A stretch of 64,000 nt of DNA from Breviolum minutum Mf 1.05b.01 (taxonomy: Eukaryota > Sar > Dinophyceae > Suessiales > Symbiodiniaceae). The notes beneath the pieces were generated by a model that saw nothing but the letters and a program-made list of their open reading frames with translations, did not search any database and was not told where the DNA came from. The stretch spans positions 1 to 64,000 of the forward strand of contig DF241029.1 in NCBI GenBank assembly GCA_000507305.1, given 5' to 3'. Numbering within the stretch: the stretch's first letter is position 1; every line of letters begins with the position of its first letter. The position numbers and the translations under genes were made by a program. Below, in pieces: positions 1-12,520 of this stretch.

Positions 1-684
1 TCTCAGCCGATTCCTAAGGTAGTTGAAGGTGAAGATGAATCTCCAATTTCAACTAGAGCGTTGAAAGCAGCTCAGACCATAGCTGGAGAGTTGCTCTGGG
101 TGATGACGCGATCACGTCCAGATATTTGCTTTGCATTTTCTCTGATGACAAGATTGCTGCACAGGAGGCCGTCCTATGTGGTGGAGTTGGGAAAGCATGT
201 GGTGAAGTATCTGGCGGGGTCGAGATCGATGGGTTTGAAGTTTGGAAGTGGCATGGAAGGAAGTCAAGAGTTGTTCATCAAGACTGACACAAGCTTCGCT
301 CCTCCGTTGGAGGCTTACCGAAGCATCCAAGGAACAGCCATCTTTCACGGAGAACATCTACTACAATGGTCGAGCGGCAAACAGTCATTCGTGACTTTAA
401 GCACGGCCGAAGCCGAACTAGTGGGATACGTGGATGGGTTTCAACAAGGACAATCCATGGATGGACTCCTTTGCATCTTTGGCTTTAACACCCACAAGCG
501 GCTTCAAGGTGATTGCAAGGCAGCGTTATCTCAGATCAACTCTGACGCCACTGCTTGGCGTACCAGGCACCTGAGGTTGCGTGCATCTCGACTACGAGAA
601 TTGGTGTTGGATCGAAACTCTATGTGGGATGCTGAGCATGTTCCTGGCTTAGAGCTTGCACCAGTGGCTTCACGAAGGTGCTGA
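1..684 (+). pseudogene. copia-type reverse transcriptase C-terminus and RNase H, partial and frameshifted
   Basis: Near the start the protein reads GELLWVMTRSRPDICFAFSL, the conserved block that follows the copia RT palm (family form: GELLWL..RTRPDI..AV). Later come RNase H-type acidic sites: D in the KTDTSF block, E in AEAELVGYVDG and D in DCKAAL, followed by TRHLRLRASRLREL, the usual copia RNase H end. The motif LAD-GFTK that normally closes the protein is broken. The frame holds up to LA at 658-660, while GFTKVL is read in another frame from 666. One lost base, or two gained, near 661 explains this. The frame given here therefore ends out of phase at 684. The product would act in cytoplasmic particles in an intact element. 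Confidence 0.8.
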
Positions 685-2084
685 TAGGACAAGCTTTCAG
701 GCGGCACCGTGATCAGCTAGGAATGTGTGATGTGTCAGAAAGCCGACAAGAACGATTGGCTGAGGAAATCAACTTGCGAAGGGTAGCTTGTGACGGAGGT
801 TCTGGAATGCTGGGATCTTTGGACGTTTCACAAGGTTTGCTTGGTGCAGGCGTGGCTTTGGTTTGCACTAAGCACAAGTTGGTAGGCTCTTTCTTGCTGG
901 CAACCGCTGGCATGTTGTGTGTGTCAGGGAGGTTGGGAAAAGAAAGTTCAAGACCAGCGCAAAATGAAACAAGACTGCAACAAGAGCTCAGGGAAGGGGC
1001 CACACCCCAAAAAGGGTCAAAGGATGAAGCGGCACATCCTCCCCAAAAGGGCATAGCTGGCATGGCCCATGGTTTTTTGGGAGATCCACGGGATCATGGT
1101 AGGAACGAAGTAGGTGTAGATGCCCCTGGCTTCCGAGCCTCTCGCATGTCTTCGTTGTCTGCAAGCCATGGAGTGGATGAACATGAGAAGGGCGTTGGGG
1201 AGTTTGGATCTCCAAGGCTGATGGCTTTTCGTGCAGCTGGTGACCCTTCAAGAGATCAACATCTTCTACCACCGCCAAGGAATCTTGCTTTGCAGAGGGA
1301 GCGAGATCAGGCTCAGAGTTTGGGAACTTCACATGGTGATCTACATCGTCATTTTGAGATTCCTCAACCTCAGGGAGTACGGGTGAGACAATGGTGGGAG
1401 GATGAGAAGTTTGACTGCTGGCCAGTAGGTCAAGACAAGTGGATCCAGACCAGAGAAGGTTTGTTGATCCGAACTCACAACAAGGCGAGACGGAGATCCT
1501 TTCATCCACTGCACAGATCTTTGCCAGTGGAGGTTCAAGATCTACGACCAGAACGTCACACAGTGATTTTTCCTCAGGATCCAACCAGTCAATTTGTGGA
1601 TCCAAGACCAAGATTTGTGGAAGATGATGAATGGAATGGCACGAACATGTGGTCCAAAGACTTCAGATGGCGTGGCTACACGGTGTTTGTGCTGAAGTCT
1701 TGCAATGTGGATCGTCCTACACCAGGACATCAAGCGTATCTTGATCCTACGTTGGCGGCACCAAGATGGAATGCAAGATCAACAAGCATTGGTGAGCAGA
1801 ATCACCAATATGGAAATGAGGCTGAAGTGAGAGGTGAATCAGCTTCAGAAAGAGAGACTGAGGCATCACCTATGAGGAGGGGAGCTAGAGCAGCATTTGG
1901 ACAAGCTGCAGCATCCGCTTCGTCGAGTGGCTATGGGCAGGATCATGGAGTACAAGGGCAGCCAATGGTCCAAGTTAACGTCAATGTCTACAACACGGGT
2001 GGTTCATCCACTCCGAGAAGGACACCACGTACAGGAGCACCGGAGTCTGAGGATTCCAATGAGTTTGAGTTCATCACACCGTGA
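663..2084 (+). pseudogene. C-terminal extension of the copia polyprotein (frame after the frameshift)
   Basis: This frame continues the retroelement protein after the shift, beginning with SGFTKVLIGQAF and running 470 residues to a TGA. It has a short hydrophobic patch (about residues 50-75), a long charged middle, and a block around residues 230-345 rich in W, F and R (RQWWEDEKFD, HTVIFPQDPTSQFVDPRPRF, DFRWRGYTVFVLK). I know similar tails on copia polyproteins of dinoflagellates, but their function is not established. The last 60 residues are low-complexity (Q, S, N, G). It is not a separate gene: it has no initiator codon of its own other than GTG at 678 and follows the RNase H without a gap. 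Confidence 0.6.
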
Positions 2085-2184
2085 CGGATCTAGGATGAAC
2101 TTTTGCAATGGTCTCAACATTGCAGTTTTTGGAAGGCCTTGAGCAACTGCTCAAAGTGATCTACTGAGGTATGGCGAATGCCAT

Positions 2185-2200
2185 AGGGGGAGTGTGAAAG
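2185..2200 (+). other. polypurine tract and start of 3' LTR
   Basis: AGGGGGAG at 2185-2192 is followed directly by TGTGAAAG from 2193. A purine run just before a TG dinucleotide is the usual plus-strand primer and 3' LTR start in LTR retrotransposons. It lies about 100 bases after the stop codon of the polyprotein, as expected. The matching CA end of the LTR and the left LTR cannot be seen here. Confidence 0.55.
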
Positions 2201-2339
2201 GCACTCCATTCCATGGTGATCACTAGAAAGCTTTTGGTAGTGGAACACGAAGCATGATAGTCTTTGTGAATTGCAGAATCATGATGCCATGACATGTTGG
2301 CAGTCTGTACACCTGGAGGCCTTTTTGAATCTCAGAAAA

Positions 2340-5300
2340 AGGTGCGTAACCTGAAATCAGTTTGATTAATTCGTTTTTCTTTGGTCTGGCCATCGAAACT
2401 GAATGTTTGTGTATTTTCTCACGATTTTGGATTGTCCGCTTCGTGTAGGATCAGCTGACTGAAGCGCGAATGGCCCGGGACACGTACCGTAGCAGCTTAC
2501 AGACAAAAAAGTCTTTATATTTTTTTATGCTAATTTTTTTCTTTCTCATCTAACGGGCAAAGTGCCGGATTTGTTCATCATATCTTCGCGTCCTCCCCCT
2601 TCAAAGTCAGAGGACAGAACACATTCTCAACACACAGATCGTTGCATGGATTCAAACTTTTTTGGGCCTGTTCTCGTGTGCCTGTACGTTGTGAAATGAA
2701 TGGGCTCTTCTACACGTCTAAAAAGGTCTATCTTTGAAAAGAAGTGGTGCTTTCCACGTCCGACGTGCGATTTGAGGATGGCTGTTTAACTTGGACTTGC
2801 TGTTTCGTTGTAGTGCAGTACTGAAAGGACTCTGAGTGGTCGGCTTGTTGCGCCCACTGCTTTGCAGTTTTTGTTGTTCGCGAATGACAGACATTGCCGT
2901 TCGTCCAATTCGTCTGGTTTTTGTTTTAAGGAGGTGCATTCTGTGTCGTTAAGAGGATGCTTGAGCCATTTCGGCAATGTCCTGTTTGCGACACTAGATT
3001 TTATTTTCTTTTGCTTGGACAGGCTTGTCTTTTTGTTTGTTGGACTGCCAATATCCGCCGCAGCCAGAGAGCAAAAAAACACATTTCTCCATCTGGAGAA
3101 GGTTTTTTGGGTGGAATCTGAGCGGTGTGTTGCGTCTAGTTAAGTATCCCGCAGTTCTTAGTTTTACCAAAACCTAATCTTATTCAAGTTGCTTCGGCTC
3201 TGCAAAGTTTTGGTCAGCTCTTCCGTAGCGTCGGGTGAGAACTTCTCCCAGCATAGTTCAATTTTTCGATATGGTCATTTTTATGATGTTACCTTGTTTA
3301 CCTGGCTCTATGTGCCATTTTTTTTTTTGTCTCCCCTCTCCAGTCCAGGGCACCCAAAGGCCTTTCACTTGTCTTCGTAAAGCATCTACATTGTTTCCAT
3401 TATGCTACTCCTTTGTCTCCCCTATCTCCGTCCAGGTATATACCCAAAGACCCTCGTTTGCCTACCGAATGCATCATCAAGTTTGCTTGTGCGATCAGAT
3501 GCAACGCAGCCCGGTCATAGCTTCTACCTGACTGGTCCCGTTCCCTACAGGATTGTTTCTTTTTCACAGGGTTTTTCTTCTGGCCCGTCCACACATAAAT
3601 AGCACTGGAGCTATTGCTCTTCCTTCGCTGCTGTTGCATGTTTTTGTTGATTCGTTTGCTGTACATTTGGCAAAAAACTTTGTGATGTGATGGCCATTAA
3701 CTCACGCCGTTATTCTGACTTTGACTTCGCGGACTGATGGGCGTCCCGCCCGGGACTTACCCAAGCAGCATCGAGCAAAAAAAACCGAACCGAGTCTCTT
3801 CCATTGTGTGGATTCTTGGTGTGTTCTGTTTGATTTTGGTTTGTGTTGGATTGCTTCGTTGGCTCCTCCAATTTCCATAATTTTTTGATTCAACATGCAC
3901 AATCCTTGGAGTATGTGGCTAGTGGAAAAGGCACCTGTTCGGGCATTGTGGCCTCCAAACAGCTCGGCTGGTCACAAATTGTTCCATCAACAACAAAAGT
4001 GCTGAATTCGTCCATGCCGCATTGAAATTGCATCATCCAGCAGTTACTTTGTAATTTGTTTGTGGAAGGAACAGGGTTTGTTGAAAAACTTTGAATGATT
4101 TTGAACAAAATGAACAAACTTGGTCCATTCGAGAGAACATCCAACATTTTGTTTTGGCGCATAGTAATTTTTTGAGTCTACATACAGACATTTTTTGTAA
4201 TCATCTTCTTGACATGTTGGACTTTAGTTTTGAAACAAAGTCTTTTTGCATGTTGCAAAGATCAGCCCCAATCTGCACAAGTGTTGATTAGGGATGTGTT
4301 GATGAAAAATCTTTCAACCCTGTGTTCCTCATTGCCTCGACCAGTCTTAATTTTGTTTTTTTAAAACCCAAATCTTTGAACTCCCGTTGAAGTGAAGGAA
4401 CATTGAAGCCAATTGGCTGAGGGGAGTCTATCTCGGCAAACCGCCAGCCGGGCAAGAACAACGTGCCCATCGACGCAGGTGTGATACAGTTTGTATTTGT
4501 GGGCACTTCATGTCACAATGTCACAGACTCGCAGTGTGATTATGAAGTCTTGGGAGTATATAGTGTGTATATAGTGTGTATTACTGTGGAATTGCTGTGC
4601 ATTACTTCCCCGTTTTTTGTTTCTGGTGGCCCCGGGTTGCTGTCCAGGACGTTGGTTCCCAACGTCTTTCCGATGGCCGATGCGCGTTTTTCATGGCTCC
4701 AAAGGACGGTCCAAGCTGTGTTGCCAGTGGAGGCGGGGGACGTCCCCAGATGGACTCATTCTGCTGTTAAGATCGTTTCATCTTCACAGTGTGTTTAAAT
4801 TGTATGTATTTATTTATATATTTAAATTTATTATTGATATATTTCCTTCATTATTTTAGCTTTTTGTTTCCTAGTTTATTTGTATTTTAGACGCCTCTCG
4901 CAGTCCACTGCTTGATGATAAATGACTGCTCCTTTCAACAACATGCACGACCTACTCCTCACGGAATGCTTCATTTGCGACTTTGTTGAAGCTGTCAGCC
5001 AACAAACAAAAGTAGTGATCTGCCAACATCTTTCATCTGAGATCTCGGGCAACTCTATGTTATCATTTTACAACTTTGATCCCCTTACCAAGAAGATTTT
5101 CCGTTGGTCGTTGTGCAAGGCGGAGAAGTGGACACAGCTGCTGCAGGAAGATCAAGCCAAAAAGGCCGCTGTGTAGCAACAATGCACATCGTGTTGTACG
5201 TTGGATTAATCCTTGTAAACCTTTGAGGACCTGACTTATTTCCTCGACACTGCGTTTTAATCTCAGAGCTCAACTTGTTCACAACACTGGCACATAGGCA

Positions 5301-6480
5301 TTGTATGTCATATCTCGAGGCCAGAGAACACTACAGCTCTGTTCTACTTGAGAATAGCTGGAACCTCAAGACTGTCCAGATGAAGCTGGTCGTGCAAACT
5401 CCAAAGATTTCCAATGGGAAGTGATTTGGCAAATTTGGAGGTTTCAGAGGTCAGCAAAGAGGGCGGTCAAGAAGGACTGAAGTGACTGAAGTCTTTGAGA
5501 CTTTCCGGCTCTGGTCATAGCTGAGAGTTTGGTGTAAGGAGATGGAGAAAGTGCAACTGAAGGTGAGTTCGTGGTCGATTGAGCAGAGCCAACGGACAAG
5601 ACTTGTTCTCCGAGATCACCGTTTTTTTTCCAACCAGAAAGTCTCTATGTTTTTCTTTGAGGTGCTGAGGCTGGCGAGGGAGCTCCAGAGGTAGAGGATA
5701 GAAGTTTTGAATATGGTCTCTTGCACCTAAACAAAATTGTGGTTCTACTTGTCTCTTACAGAGTCACATGCTTAAGCTAGATGTCAATTGTGTAGAGGCA
5801 GGAGCGGAAGGGGAGTATGTGGACATACCAGCTGATCCTGAAGCGGAGGAGGTGTGGTGGAAAAGCCCTTTTTACTGAGCAATGAGTTGTGGACTTGTGG
5901 ACAATTCTGAGGTGAAGCCAGAGGTAAAAGCTGGTCGCAAGAACTCGGCGTGCACCAACTCAGCGTCTTGCAGAATGGGCATGGAGAGGTAAGTGTTTTT
6001 TCAAGTCTAAGGCGAAGCAAAACTTTTTCACGGGATGCCACGCAGATGCTTTCTCGCTTTGACCTCAGCGTCTTGTGTTTGGTTTGTCATACGTGAGACT
6101 TGAGACTTCAACCATGTGGGTCTGGCTGTCTCAGGCGAAGTCCTGACAGTCGCAGTACTCTTCTTAAGCAATGCCTGTGAAGGGTGATCTATTTTGAGAG
6201 TGCCATTCTTTTGCATGCTTCTTGAGGTTGGCTCCTTGATTGATGGATCTCTAGATAGACTGTGTTTATACTTCATGAAAAACATCAGTGGGTGGGAGCC
6301 TCAAAAGCCTCAGACACCAAGTCGTGTATCCTGCTGGTGGTTCGCGATGGAACAATGAGGCCCTGCAGTCCAGCCACCATCCAAAGAGAGGTCACCTTTG
6401 GAACTGTGGAAGGTCTGGTCTTTGGGAAACTTTTTCAGTATCCAGCATTAGCATAGTTGTGATTGGAGTTTTCATGTTTC
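2340..6480. other. T-rich non-coding stretch between copia remnant and dynein gene
   Basis: This stretch is AT-rich, with many T runs (for example 3320-3332). ORFs are short, on both strands, and none shows a recognisable motif or a phase-consistent exon chain. It probably contains the 5' flank and perhaps the first, unrecognised, exons of the dynein gene. I saw no spliced-leader-like sequence or promoter motif I would defend. Confidence 0.4.
4922..5176 (+). CDS. short ORF of unknown status (84 aa)
   Basis: An ATG-started frame of 84 codons lies on the same strand as the dynein gene. Its composition is protein-like (QLLQEDQAKKAAV at the end, no low complexity), but I recognise no domain. It could be an early exon of the dynein gene, a small independent gene, or chance. 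It does not match any part of the dynein tail that I can identify. Confidence 0.15.
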   Translation: MTAPFNNMHDLLLTECFICDFVEAVSQQTKVVICQHLSSEISGNSMLSFYNFDPLTKKIFRWSLCKAEKWTQLLQEDQAKKAAV

Positions 6481-6491
6481 TACATGCTTCA

Positions 6492-9400
6492 AGAGCAGAC
6501 ATTGCTTGTGGCAGGCACTTTCTTGAGAGATCTTGAGCTGATGATGAATGAGATCTACATCCCTGCGCTTAGCAAAGGACATTCTATCAAACTTTTTGAA
6601 CTTCGACTCCCCAAAGCACTCAAGGCATCAGTTCGCCATATATAGATTGGAAGATTTGTCTGTAACCAATGTGATTGCCTTTACAATGATTGCTAAGGCA
6701 GCTTGTTTTGTGACACAAGGTAATGTTTTTGGCAGTCCCCTCTTTGACTAGTTTCAGTTTGTGGAAGAGGTGTTTTTTCGTTTTCTGCTTCAGTTTTCAC
6801 TTCCTGTGCGGTCCATGTCCAGTTTCATGCAGACTCTCTTCGGGCTTGCGTCTCCATCGGTACCAGCGTTCCAATGCAAACGCACAACTAAGATAGCAAC
6901 TTCCATTTCATCAAAGACCAACCTGGTCAAAGTTCGTTCATCTTGAGAAGCTTCTTCGACAGACAACCAACGAGCAGTCTCCTCTTGCTCCGAAAATGTA
7001 TAGCGAAGTTTCAGACCACAGGGGAAGTGTTATATGAAACAAAAGTTGCGTTTTGCTTTTGCGCGGAATAGAGACCGTGCTTTCTTTCTTGTTTGACCCA
7101 GTTGTGCAAATGCTTGTTGATGCTCCCGTCCCCTGCTAAGCAATTCTTTGAGCTGCGCACGTTCCCCTTGTGGTTGCTTTCTTTACTTTTCCTTTAAAAG
7201 GATGCTATTGTTGTTTGTCTCATGTTGTCCTGGCAGAATGATTCGGAATCCATGTGAGTTCTCGTGCTTGGCGTTGCCATGCAGGAACAAACCGCGCCAA
7301 AGCTGAAAGCCGGCGACGTAGCTCAGAGTCTGAGGCTCTCACAAGAAGGAATGTAGGGTGCGACATGGTGTAACGGGATCATGATCTTCTGTTTTGGTAG
7401 CGCCAGGCAGAGGATGAAGAGCTCCTGCCTCAATTTGCCTCGCAGAGTGACTGTTCCAAGTGCTCCCATTCCATGTCATCAGAGGGCAGAAGCTGCTGCT
7501 GATGGTTGTTGCCTCAGTGTGTCCCGATGTTGTTTCTCAAGCGCTGTCAGCCTCCGTTTGACTTGTAGAAACGACTTTCCATAATCGTACTGGTAAACTT
7601 GAACAGCACCAGAATTAACCTGAGATTGCATGGAGTCAGGTATGATTTCAGAATCATAAACCTCTATACTGACTGGACTGATCGAAATGCGTTGAATTGC
7701 ATGCCCTGAAAAGACGTCGCTACCTGTGAGTTGTTCCTGTCCAGACCAAGCTGTGCTTAGGCTCAGAGTTGGATGAAGGGCGTGGCAATGAACCAGTCGG
7801 TGTTGAGGCCAGTCTTCAAAAGGTCTCGATGGTGGACCCACTGCACTATGCCACTATGGACTTCGTTTACTGTATCATCATGTCATAATTTATGAGATAT
7901 TGGAGATGACAGTTGAATCAATGCTATGGTACTTGCTTGAGATTGATTGAAATTTGACTTTGCCAGGAAGCAGCTGAAAAGACAGCCGTTGAGCAAGTTG
8001 AGGACATGGTCAAAAATGTTGGAGTCGAAGTGGCAAGATTTGAAGCAGCCGATGTGCAGGAGATAGTTGCCGCCTCTGCAGCAGTGCACGGCTTGGTGGT
8101 ATTCAACCACATATTTCTTGTTGGAACTCTTTTCCTGTAGAGGTCGCTGGTGCACCAGAGGAGGAAACCAATGCTATTAATTTGTTGGATCCTTATCGGC
8201 CTTTTAACCTTGACTTCAGATGACTTCAGCCTGTATAGATTTCTGCCCAAGGCCATCTCACATACAGGATGAGATCCTGGGATATACAGTGAGATTTCGT
8301 GGGCACGTGCACCAAACAGTGGTGCAGGCAAGGAGATTTCTGACAGATGCGGAACTTCGAGGCGTTGCAAATCACAACAGCTTGGGGGATAACTGAGTCA
8401 GCGAGGTCTATGGCAATGTCAACATTCGAGTCCCCGCAGTTGATCTTGAGGCCGTCGGAAGTCGTTGGTCATGGAGTCATGGAGCATATTCACTATGCAC
8501 ATAGTGTGTCTAACATGGTGTTGTTTGTACTTGGCTTATTGGATGAATGCCTGAAAGTGCAATTTAGCTTTGTTACTTTTCCCGCTGAGACAGATAACAT
8601 CATGCTCCCCAAGAATTCATGTCCTGAGGATATGGAGGCAGCTCGTCATGATCCAAGCGTAGTCTCAATCCTTGAGCAGGTGGGCATGATCTTACCGCGC
8701 CGCCTCGCTCGTAGAATGTGTGGTTTCCAAATATGATAGAGCTTGATTTCACCATTGACACGAGGCGGTAACCGAATGGAGCAGCATCATAGAAAAGGTG
8801 CTCAAAGAGGCGCAGGGTAACAACACCTTGTGACTTTGAGTTCTTGCCACTGCCACTATCATCCACTATCCCAGGAAGGCGAAAGGGACAAGGAAAAAGA
8901 AAATATGAGCTTGCCTCCCATGGCAGAGATCGACTTCTGGAGGGATCGCTCCTCCAAGGCATGGGATCCGAGATGAGCCCCCCACATCATCGAGGTTGGT
9001 GAGATTTGGAGCTTCTGTTGAAACGTAGCCAATTTCAGGTTTCCACAGTATACGAGCAGCTGCAACTCCCTGGTGTGAAGAAGGCCAGGTGCCTACACAG
9101 AGATATTATTTTTAAGTCTTTTTTTGTCATGATTTCGTTTTAGATTGAGGTTTTTGAGGTTTTTTGAATTGGCAGGACATTTTTTTTGCTACATTTTGAT
9201 CCAAAGGTCCTTGAAGTCCTTGAAGCTTCCGAGCCACCCGTGCTGCAGCAGTTTCAGGACACGAGTGCACAATAGTGCATACAGTGCAATGAAAGATGGG
9301 AGAAATTGCAGACGTCCTACGTAGGCAACGAATACAGGCTAGAAACAACATGAAAGAAGTACAAGTTGTCGCAGTATTTAGCACTGCACCTCGATGCCGT

Positions 9401-12400
9401 CAGAGCCAGGATCAATTTGGAGCCTTGCAGGGTATGCACGTCGTGGCCAAGGATGAAGGGCAATGACTTCTTTCGTCATTGGTTTGGTCAGTCATTCTAC
9501 CTTGATAGACTGCGGTCGGTAGCCTTTTTCTGTGTTGTTCATTGATGCTGCAGTTGCCCACCTTTGCAAAAACTTTTGCCTCGGGACATCTTTGGATTTT
9601 TGATAGGTTGACATGTACGGTCCGCAAAAAGTGCATCAGAACCATTACCAGCAAGAGATGTGAGAGTTTAAGGTTTTTACGGTTGCCGGCCTGCCCGCCA
9701 GTGTTGGGGGTGCCTTCGTTTGCCCTTGTATCTCTACTCTCAACTCTTGTTGGTGCATACAGGTCTTTCTTTGTGACTGGTCTTCTGTCTCCTCTTGTGT
9801 TGGTGTCCATACCTTTTTCTGTTGTTGATAGGGTCTCCCCTACCAGGTGGTAAAGGAATGTCTAGGTACTTGATAGCAAACCATTTCCAAGACTACATAT
9901 TATATGCTGGTTGGTGTTTTTTCCAAGCAAAGGTCCGCCTGGGGATATGTGTGATCATCGTTCCAACCACATGATAGAAGCAAACTTGGACCTCAGACTC
10001 AAAATCCAAAGAAGCATGCAAACATGATGTTTTGGTGCAAGTTTGGAGAGGATGTCTGTAACAGCCAAGATGAACCCGTTACTGCGTGTTCATTTGTTTG
10101 GAAATTGGAAGCACGGGTTGGCTCAGAGAAAGTCTCCATGTTTGCGAAGCGCACGTTCAATGTGACTAACTTGTTTTTCCTTGATTCGGATTGATCCGGC
10201 CATTCCTCAAAGTGTCGCCTTCGTTGGTTGAATTTTCGCGTGCTGATTATGTGGACATGTCTTCAAGTGTTGTAAGCATGTGGCAATGCATTTCATCGTC
10301 AATGTAGAAAACCTTATCCAAGTCATGGCTCTCATGAGAAGCTTTTTTCATTTTTCACCATTTTGTATGTCTGGTGTGTGCTGAAGATACCCTCATCGCA
10401 ACAGACAGGACAATGTGAAATTCCTCACCACCCTCGAGTGCCTTGGCGGATATCAGTGTATCAGGATGAGTCTGGTGGTGTCTGTCCTCAGCAATCTGCC
10501 TCAGGCGGCATTTCAAGAGTTTAGCGACAGGATCCATGCAGACCATCGTTGAATCTGGGCACAATTGCGCTATTGTGACAATTCGGACTGTAACAAATGG
10601 TGGCAACTTTTCTATTGATTGAAGTTTTAATTTTTAATCTAAGGAGACGCTTCCTTCCTTGATGAATGCCATCCGGATGGTTCTTTCCTCGGGTTGTTGA
10701 TTCTTCTGAAAGCGTGATCAGCGTTTGAATAGGATTGGAGCGTGAAAAACGCCAAGGTTTGGATCATCTCCAGGTACTTCAACACAGACAAGCCTCGATC
10801 CCAGAAATTTCCAATATCATCAATATTCATATTTTGGACTTCTTTAGGCCCACCTTCTTTACGAGTCTGGATACTATACCCAAAAATTACTACATTATAT
10901 ACCGTACATAATATGCATCTAGGCTTTCATGATTTTGCAAACACAGAGTTGTTGCCCATTTTGCCATGATACGTTTTCAGCTGAGACTCACTGTCGCGGA
11001 AGTCAAGACATGGAACATGCGCATGCACAAACATCAAGACAAAAAGATGCATACACGACCCTTCTCAAAGATATGATGTGATTCAATTGTATGCGGTCTT
11101 TGCAAAAAGTGAAGCCTTTGTAGCCTTGCAGCTCTGTCCATGTCTTTGAAGTACCGTAGTGTTGGGTCGTGTCGTGTTTTCGAAGTATTGTAGCATAGAC
11201 AGGTAAGGCAAAGCGGTTGATTGGAATTCAATACAGTGTGGTGGGTTGCTTTGGTGCGCGTCATAGTGAACAGTAGTGTAGTGGACCTGTACTGTTGGGC
11301 AGCGCAGTGGATTAGTAGGCTATCAACTAGCCTTGCTTGCCAAAACTGCATAGCAGCATTCTGTACTGCACTCCAGTGCACTTCAAAGCAAAGCAACTCA
11401 ATGCACCGAACTGCCTCCTATAATTGTACTTTGACCAATGTTTTAACTTTTCCGTCTACATGTAGACATCGAGGAGGATGCTAATAGTGGCAGATCCTCT
11501 CCCCGCAATGGCCATGTTCCTGCCATGTTTTTGATATCGTTGGTAGGTCCCTGTGAAATCTGCTCGTTTGTTGCTGTGACCTACGTCTTTGTCCGGATCA
11601 TCTGTTGATCCCTATAATGCAACCAGACTTGATATTCTTTCTCTATGCCACAATTCGAAGCCTAAACTCTTTGATGCAATAGTCTCCTTCGGCACACTGG
11701 CAGCCCCGGCATACCGTGAAGGTAGCCATGAATCGAAAGTGTGGAATGTATGGAATGTTTGTACAGTGGGTGGCCTATTTCCCTAGCGTATGCAATGCCA
11801 ATGTAGTGTATATAATCTGATGGATGCACTGCGGAGGGATGCATATGTTGGCATTGCTTGGAAGGCGGCATAGCCTGCGTACTTTTTGCACTGCGGTAAG
11901 CTGATCTACGCAATGCGAGAATGTTTACTCAGATGGAGGTGTCTACTGTTGTGGGAATTCTGCTTTGGTGCTATGCCATACTTTGCGTTGATATGTATGC
12001 AGCATGGTGTGTGTGTGGTTGTAAGTCAGAAAGCAGAAAGTCTTTATGCATGTCATGTGTCATGTGATGTGACATGATGCAATCTAATCTATGCTTTGTT
12101 TTACTATGTTTTACTAAAGAGTTACGCAATTCTACCTACCTTCATTTAACGATCAATATATAATACACATGCCTTTTCAAGTCGGTATGCATGCATGTTC
12201 AATGTATCAAAAAGGCTCGCTTATTTTGAAGCGTTTGTTCTAAGGGACATGGAACGGCTGATGGGTCGAATTGCGGACCAAATCGCAGACAAAGTTCAGG
12301 AGCAGCGTTGGACATCCCGCAAAGTGGGTCGAGACTTGTGATTGCTATGAGGGTGCCTGCTTTTCAAGGAGCAGATCAACATTAACCAGATCCTGTCACT

Positions 12401-12520
12401 GGACCCGCCCAAGGCATTTGATTTACAAGTCATATATCAAGTGTTTTGAACCGCAGAATGTCGCCACAGCAAGGCCATGCAGATCATTGAAGATGGCAAG
12501 AATGCGCTTGTGATGCTTTG
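6492..12520 (+). CDS. dynein tail, candidate N-terminal exons
   Basis: Weakly conserved sequence makes this the least certain part of the gene. The best candidates follow AG|G acceptors: about 6492-6560 ([20 protein letters not shown], like the tail block before the first W-rich motif); 7967-~8097 (acidic helix with [20 protein letters not shown]); 8629-8679 ([17 protein letters not shown], resembling the tail block D..VL..IE) joining in phase to 9039-9083 ([15 protein letters not shown]); and ~12249-12322 ([16 protein letters not shown]) followed by ~12369-12500 fragments ([16 protein letters not shown]). Long gaps between them hold no other recognised gene. The true start codon was not identified. 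Confidence 0.45.

Larger units (their letters stand above)
1..2330 (+). mobile_element. 3' part of a decayed Ty1/copia-type LTR retrotransposon
   Basis: The reading frame is open from the first base, so the element starts left of the window. It holds, in order, the C-terminal end of a copia-type reverse transcriptase, its RNase H, a long charged C-terminal extension, a polypurine tract and what looks like the first bases of a 3' LTR. A frameshift between RNase H and the extension shows that this copy is not intact. The element ends about 4 kb upstream of the first dynein exon I can place. The right end of the LTR cannot be fixed because the left LTR is outside the window; 2330 is nominal. Confidence 0.8.

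Noticed and set aside
988..1611. 207-residue minus-strand ORF opposite the copia extension
   Set aside because: It is antisense to a recognised retroelement frame, has no motifs and is rich in H, S and P, as expected of a shadow frame.
8347..8736. 129-residue plus-strand ORF as an independent gene
   Set aside because: Only 8629-8679 resembles protein (dynein tail); the flanks look like intron with AG|G and GT borders.
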